From positions 124,001-188,000 of the forward strand of contig NC_020812.1 of NCBI RefSeq assembly GCF_000348745.1: 64,000 nt of DNA, written 5' to 3'. Below, in pieces: positions 61,355 to 64,000 of this stretch; position 1 is the first letter of the stretch; each line of letters starts with the position of its first letter. The notes under the pieces are model-generated. The model was not told the DNA's origin and made no database searches. It was given only the letters and a program-made list of their open reading frames with translations. A program made the translations under genes and the position numbers. This DNA is from Micavibrio aeruginosavorus EPB. Lineage in GTDB: Bacteria > Pseudomonadota > Alphaproteobacteria > Micavibrionales > Micavibrionaceae.

Positions 61355-61738
61355 CGGCTCCCTTTGCCCAGATGGGCGTTTTTATCGCGCGCTGCTTCAC
61401 GATCGGGCTCGTCCCGAAAGGCCAGCGCCGTCAACACAATAATGCTACGGAGTATTTACATATCCATACACGAACCTGCGAAAAAGTCAAGAGACAAGCA
61501 TACTTACACGCAATCGCGGGATGGATGAGGGCGGTGAAAAACGGGCGCGCCGGTGTCAAACCATAGGAAATCCGGCCTTGCCCGCCATTGCACACGCTAT
61601 ATAATTTCCATAACTATACATACAGTGTACAGGGTTATTGTGATGCGATTGTGGAAATTGGGCGCGGATTGCGACGAATCGGACCGAATCGGGGGTTCTT
61701 CGGGATAGGTGTGGTGTTTTCCAACACCGGGCGGTGGA
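61355..61738. other. 384-bp gap between the small gene and ptsN
   Basis: It contains the minus-strand promoter at 61463-61490 and an AT-rich stretch with TATACATACAGTGTACAGGG near 61615. No convincing gene is present; open frames here look random. Confidence 0.5.
61463..61490 (-). promoter_or_regulatory. Sigma-70-like promoter of the small gene
   Basis: On the minus strand: TTGACT, 16-base spacer, TATGGA, giving a leader of about 100 bases to the start at 61354. Confidence 0.5.
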
Positions 61739-62218
61739 TTATGCCGCGAACATTCCGCCCGTGCGCACCATCGGGGCGTCCAGGGCCATGCGAATGTCGC
61801 TTTCACTGCGGGCGCGGCGCAACGCGGTGCAGACCGCATCATCCCGCAACAGGCGGGACAGGCGCGCCAGACGGCGCAGATGCAACGGGCCGTCGGCTTC
61901 CGGTGACAACAGCATGGCGACAATATCCACGGGCTGGCGATCCACTGCATCGAAATCAACGGGGCCGGCCAAGGTCATCATCACGAAAACTGGACGGTCC
62001 AGCAGGCGCAGCCGCAGATGCGGAATGGCAACACCACCGCCAATACCGGATGTGGCCTGACGCTCACGCTGCAACAAACGTGCGGCGATGGCGGCGGGTT
62101 CCATAGAGGCAGGGGAGGCGGCCAGATCGGCCAGACGGTCAATGATTTTTCGGCGGGTGGGCAATTTCGCCAGCGGCAAAACAAGGTCGGCGTCGATGTG
62201 AAATACCGAGTCGGACAT
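61739..62218 (-). CDS. ptsN: PTS EIIA-type regulatory protein
   Basis: EIIA-Ntr-like protein, 159 residues, of the nitrogen PTS phosphorelay that ties carbon and nitrogen supply to potassium and cell regulation. The active-site His lies in GGGVAIPHLRL near residue 62. The usual partners PtsP, HPr and HprK are not seen in this window. Normally next to rpoN and hpf; here it is 9 kb from hpf on the other strand, downstream of recR. The ATG at 62218 begins MSDSVFHIDADL. Confidence 0.85.
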   Translation of the reverse strand: MSDSVFHIDADLVLPLAKLPTRRKIIDRLADLAASPASMEPAAIAARLLQRERQATSGIGGGVAIPHLRLRLLDRPVFVMMTLAGPVDFDAVDRQPVDIVAMLLSPEADGPLHLRRLARLSRLLRDDAVCTALRRARSESDIRMALDAPMVRTGGMFAA

Positions 62219-62316
62219 TCTGTCTTTTCCCGTTCCTTTAAAAACCAAGTGAACGATAAGGCAAAGAATCTACGCCGTTCTTTGTACAGCGTGTGATTCG
62301 CTTCGCCAACGGTTTC

Positions 62317-62332
62317 TGAATCATGTGATTCA
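62317..62332. promoter_or_regulatory. Palindrome upstream of ptsN
   Basis: TGAATCA-TG-TGATTCA, with further GTGATT copies at 62292 and in inverse form at 62337. It may be an operator in the 202-bp recR-ptsN gap, which is otherwise unremarkable. Confidence 0.4.
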
Positions 62333-62420
62333 TTTTAATCACAACTTTGAGATTACCGTAAGATGGGTGTTTGTTACGGGAAACCAGCGCGCGCGTGAAC
62401 TGGACCCGCGATCATATTAT

Positions 62421-63047
62421 TCACGCGCGCGATTTCAACGCCGTGGCGATGGTGCCATCATCCAGATAATCCAGATCGCCACCCACGGGAATGCCGTGCG
62501 CCAGCCGTGTGATTTTCACGCTCTGGGTCCCGGTGGCATTTCCATTCAGACGGTCGGTGATGTAATGGGCTGTGGCCTGTCCGTCGACTGTTGCGGCCAG
62601 CGCCAGAATAATTTCATCAAATCCGTCCCGGTTCACGCGCTCCAACAACGATGTGATGCGTAAATCCTGCGGCCCGATCCCGTCCAATGCCGACAACAAA
62701 CCACCCAGGATGTGATAGCGCCCTTTATACGCACCAGTGCGTTCAATCGCCCATAAATCCGATACGCCGGAAACGACGCACAATGTGCGCGCATTGCGGC
62801 TGGTGTCCTGACACACGCGGCAGGGATCGACCATGTCCAGATTGCCGCACGCCGAACAGGTGCGAATGGTTTCCGCCGCATGGTCCAGCGCATGGGCCAG
62901 CGGTTTCATCGCACTGTCCTTGCGTGACAGAAGATGCAGGGCAATGCGCCGCGCCGACCGTGGCCCCAGACCGGGCAGATTGGCAAACGCGCGGATCAAT
63001 TGATCCATCGGTCCGTCATCGCGCCCGTAATTGTTGCTCTGGCTCAT
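62421..63047 (-). CDS. recR: Recombination mediator RecR
   Basis: Works with RecO to load RecA at gaps. It has 208 residues: helix-hairpin-helix (FANLPGLGPRSARRIALHLL), zinc finger CSACGNLDMVDPCRVCQD, Toprim domain and the C-terminal GDLDYLDDGTIATALKSR. The first Toprim acidic position reads CVVSGVSDLWAIE, with Ser where CVVE is usual. The ATG overlaps the stop of the reductase gene by 4 bp. The usual dnaX-ybaB partners are absent from this context. Confidence 0.94.
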   Translation of the reverse strand: MSQSNNYGRDDGPMDQLIRAFANLPGLGPRSARRIALHLLSRKDSAMKPLAHALDHAAETIRTCSACGNLDMVDPCRVCQDTSRNARTLCVVSGVSDLWAIERTGAYKGRYHILGGLLSALDGIGPQDLRITSLLERVNRDGFDEIILALAATVDGQATAHYITDRLNGNATGTQSVKITRLAHGIPVGGDLDYLDDGTIATALKSRA

Positions 63048-63916
63048 GGGTGATGTCCCGTTGGCTGGCGACCCAAACCGCCGGCGCGGGCGGCTGAATC
63101 ATCGGTATGAATATCCCCGCGATGGGCCTTGTGCGCCAGCAATTGCGGAATGACGGCGGACACCATCGGTGGCGGCCCTGCAACATAGATGGACGCACCG
63201 GACAAATCGGCATGATCGTGAATCACAACGTCGCCGACCATGCCACCCTTGGCATCGGCCGGGCGGCTTTTGTCATCTTGTACAACGGGGACGAATCGAA
63301 ATGTTGGGTGCGTGGCCTGCAGCGTCCGGAAATGATTGGCAAGGTACAGGTCGTCGCCATGGTTGACGCCCCAATACAATGTGACCGGGCCCGGATGTCC
63401 GGTGTTCAACGCGGATTCAACGATCGCCTTCATCGGTGACAATCCCATGCCGCCGGCAATCGCGATAATCGGTTTCACGCATCCCGGGGCCAATGTGGCA
63501 TTGCCCATGGGGGCGGTGATGGTGACATTGTCACCAATTTTCAACTGCGTGGTGACGTGCTGGCTGGCCGCGCCGCCCGTATTTCGGATGTGAAATTCCA
63601 GACGGTCGGCGGTGCCATTGGCATCGGGCGCATTGGCAATGGAATAAGACCGCGCGGGCAAACCCGCCACGGCCAGATCGGCATAATGCCCGGCCCGATA
63701 GGTCAGGCGCGCATTGTTGGAGAGGCGCAGGCGCAGAATGCGGATATCGGCGCTGGGCGCATCAATCCCCTCCACCACCGCATCAAGGGGCGCGGGTGGC
63801 GGTGCAGGGGGCAGGGCGGCACACATTCCGGTGCATGAACCAGATGTGTGCGCGGCTGCCGGATCAGCGCTGGCTTTCAGCGTATCGCTCAATCGCGGTC
63901 TCCGTTTGCTGGCCAT
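63044..63916 (-). CDS. FAD/NAD(P)-binding oxidoreductase, ferredoxin-reductase family
   Basis: FNR-superfamily reductase of 290 residues without a 2Fe-2S domain. FAD motif RSYSIANAP near residue 90, nucleotide-binding IAIAGGMGLSPMKAI near residue 150 and YVAGPPPMV near residue 245. The first 45 residues are low complexity with a CTGMCA pair and a Pro/Ala run. Resembles the reductase part of CDP-6-deoxyhexose reductase and phenol hydroxylase types. Electron partner unknown. Translationally coupled to recR. Confidence 0.85.
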   Translation of the reverse strand: MASKRRPRLSDTLKASADPAAAHTSGSCTGMCAALPPAPPPAPLDAVVEGIDAPSADIRILRLRLSNNARLTYRAGHYADLAVAGLPARSYSIANAPDANGTADRLEFHIRNTGGAASQHVTTQLKIGDNVTITAPMGNATLAPGCVKPIIAIAGGMGLSPMKAIVESALNTGHPGPVTLYWGVNHGDDLYLANHFRTLQATHPTFRFVPVVQDDKSRPADAKGGMVGDVVIHDHADLSGASIYVAGPPPMVSAVIPQLLAHKAHRGDIHTDDSAARAGGLGRQPTGHHP

Positions 63917-63936
63917 TCAAGATGCCTCGTTATACC

Positions 63937-64000
63937 CTATTGGTTCAGCGAACCAGGCTTTTTTTGCGGGTCGCGATAGACAAATAAATCACGCTCCAGC
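63937..64000 (-). CDS. C-terminal end of an unidentified gene (partial)
   Basis: The minus strand from 63999 reads LERDLFVYRDPQKKPGSLNQ then TAG at 63937-63939. It is 20 bp upstream of the reductase start, so probably the same operon. Too short to identify. Confidence 0.35.
   Translation of the reverse strand, partial: LERDLFVYRDPQKKPGSLNQ

Noticed and set aside
61588-62106. 172-codon plus-strand open frame
   Set aside because: It overlaps ptsN in antisense and has no family features.

Overview
The window is about 64 kb of an alphaproteobacterial chromosome of moderate-to-high GC. The evidence is gene content and order: DivL-like kinase, TsaE, MurU-like enzyme and AddBA; ChvG/ChvI, RapZ and AhcY; AroA, Cmk, RpsA, IhfB, AccD and FolC; and Rnd, KdsD, LptC/A/B, RpoN, HPF and PtsN. 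From memory, content and style fit the Micavibrio/Rhodospirillales neighbourhood. That placement is an inference, not a database result. No phage, insertion sequence, integrase, rRNA or CRISPR array is visible. One tRNA-Leu(CAG) is present.

Layout. (1) 1-22.6 kb is the minus-strand skeleton of an ancestral cluster, read right to left: chvI, chvG, rapZ, ahcY, a DivL-like kinase, tsaE, murU-like, addB, addA (runs off the left edge). Genes on either strand are wedged into it, including two plus-strand genes for secreted beta-propeller proteins (11.4-15.8 kb). The usual hprK, PTS EIIA/HPr and amgK are not in their places. (2) 22.7-42.2 kb is a second minus-strand skeleton: aroA, cmk, rpsA, ihfB, pyrF, accD, folC. 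Trp genes are absent from where relatives often keep them, and a 10-kb block of four plus-strand propeller genes (30.9-40.8 kb) splits aroA from cmk. (3) 42.2-48.5 kb holds a GGDEF-EAL protein, dihydroorotase, a response regulator and cysS, which carries an AT-rich internal segment. (4) 48.5-64 kb holds a rearranged envelope and sigma-54 cluster (lptB, rpoN, hpf; tRNA-Leu, rnd, kdsD, dedA, lptC, lptA), a small heat-shock gene with a likely RNA thermometer, ptsN, recR and a flavin reductase.

The most unusual content is the family of six large secreted proteins in two loci. Each has a signal peptide, one cysteine-framed cassette of about 33 residues at the mature N terminus, one or two propellers, and two more copies of the cassette near the C terminus. 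By my count every propeller has exactly seven blades: FG-GAP type, RCC1 type, 7+7 hybrids or 7+7 duplications. Three of the genes start behind a nearly identical 34-bp promoter element. Two end in extra domains (DUF1566-like, or a Cys-rich tail). I read this as a co-regulated surface or secreted binding-protein family that expanded by duplication and entered housekeeping operons. Its function is unknown.
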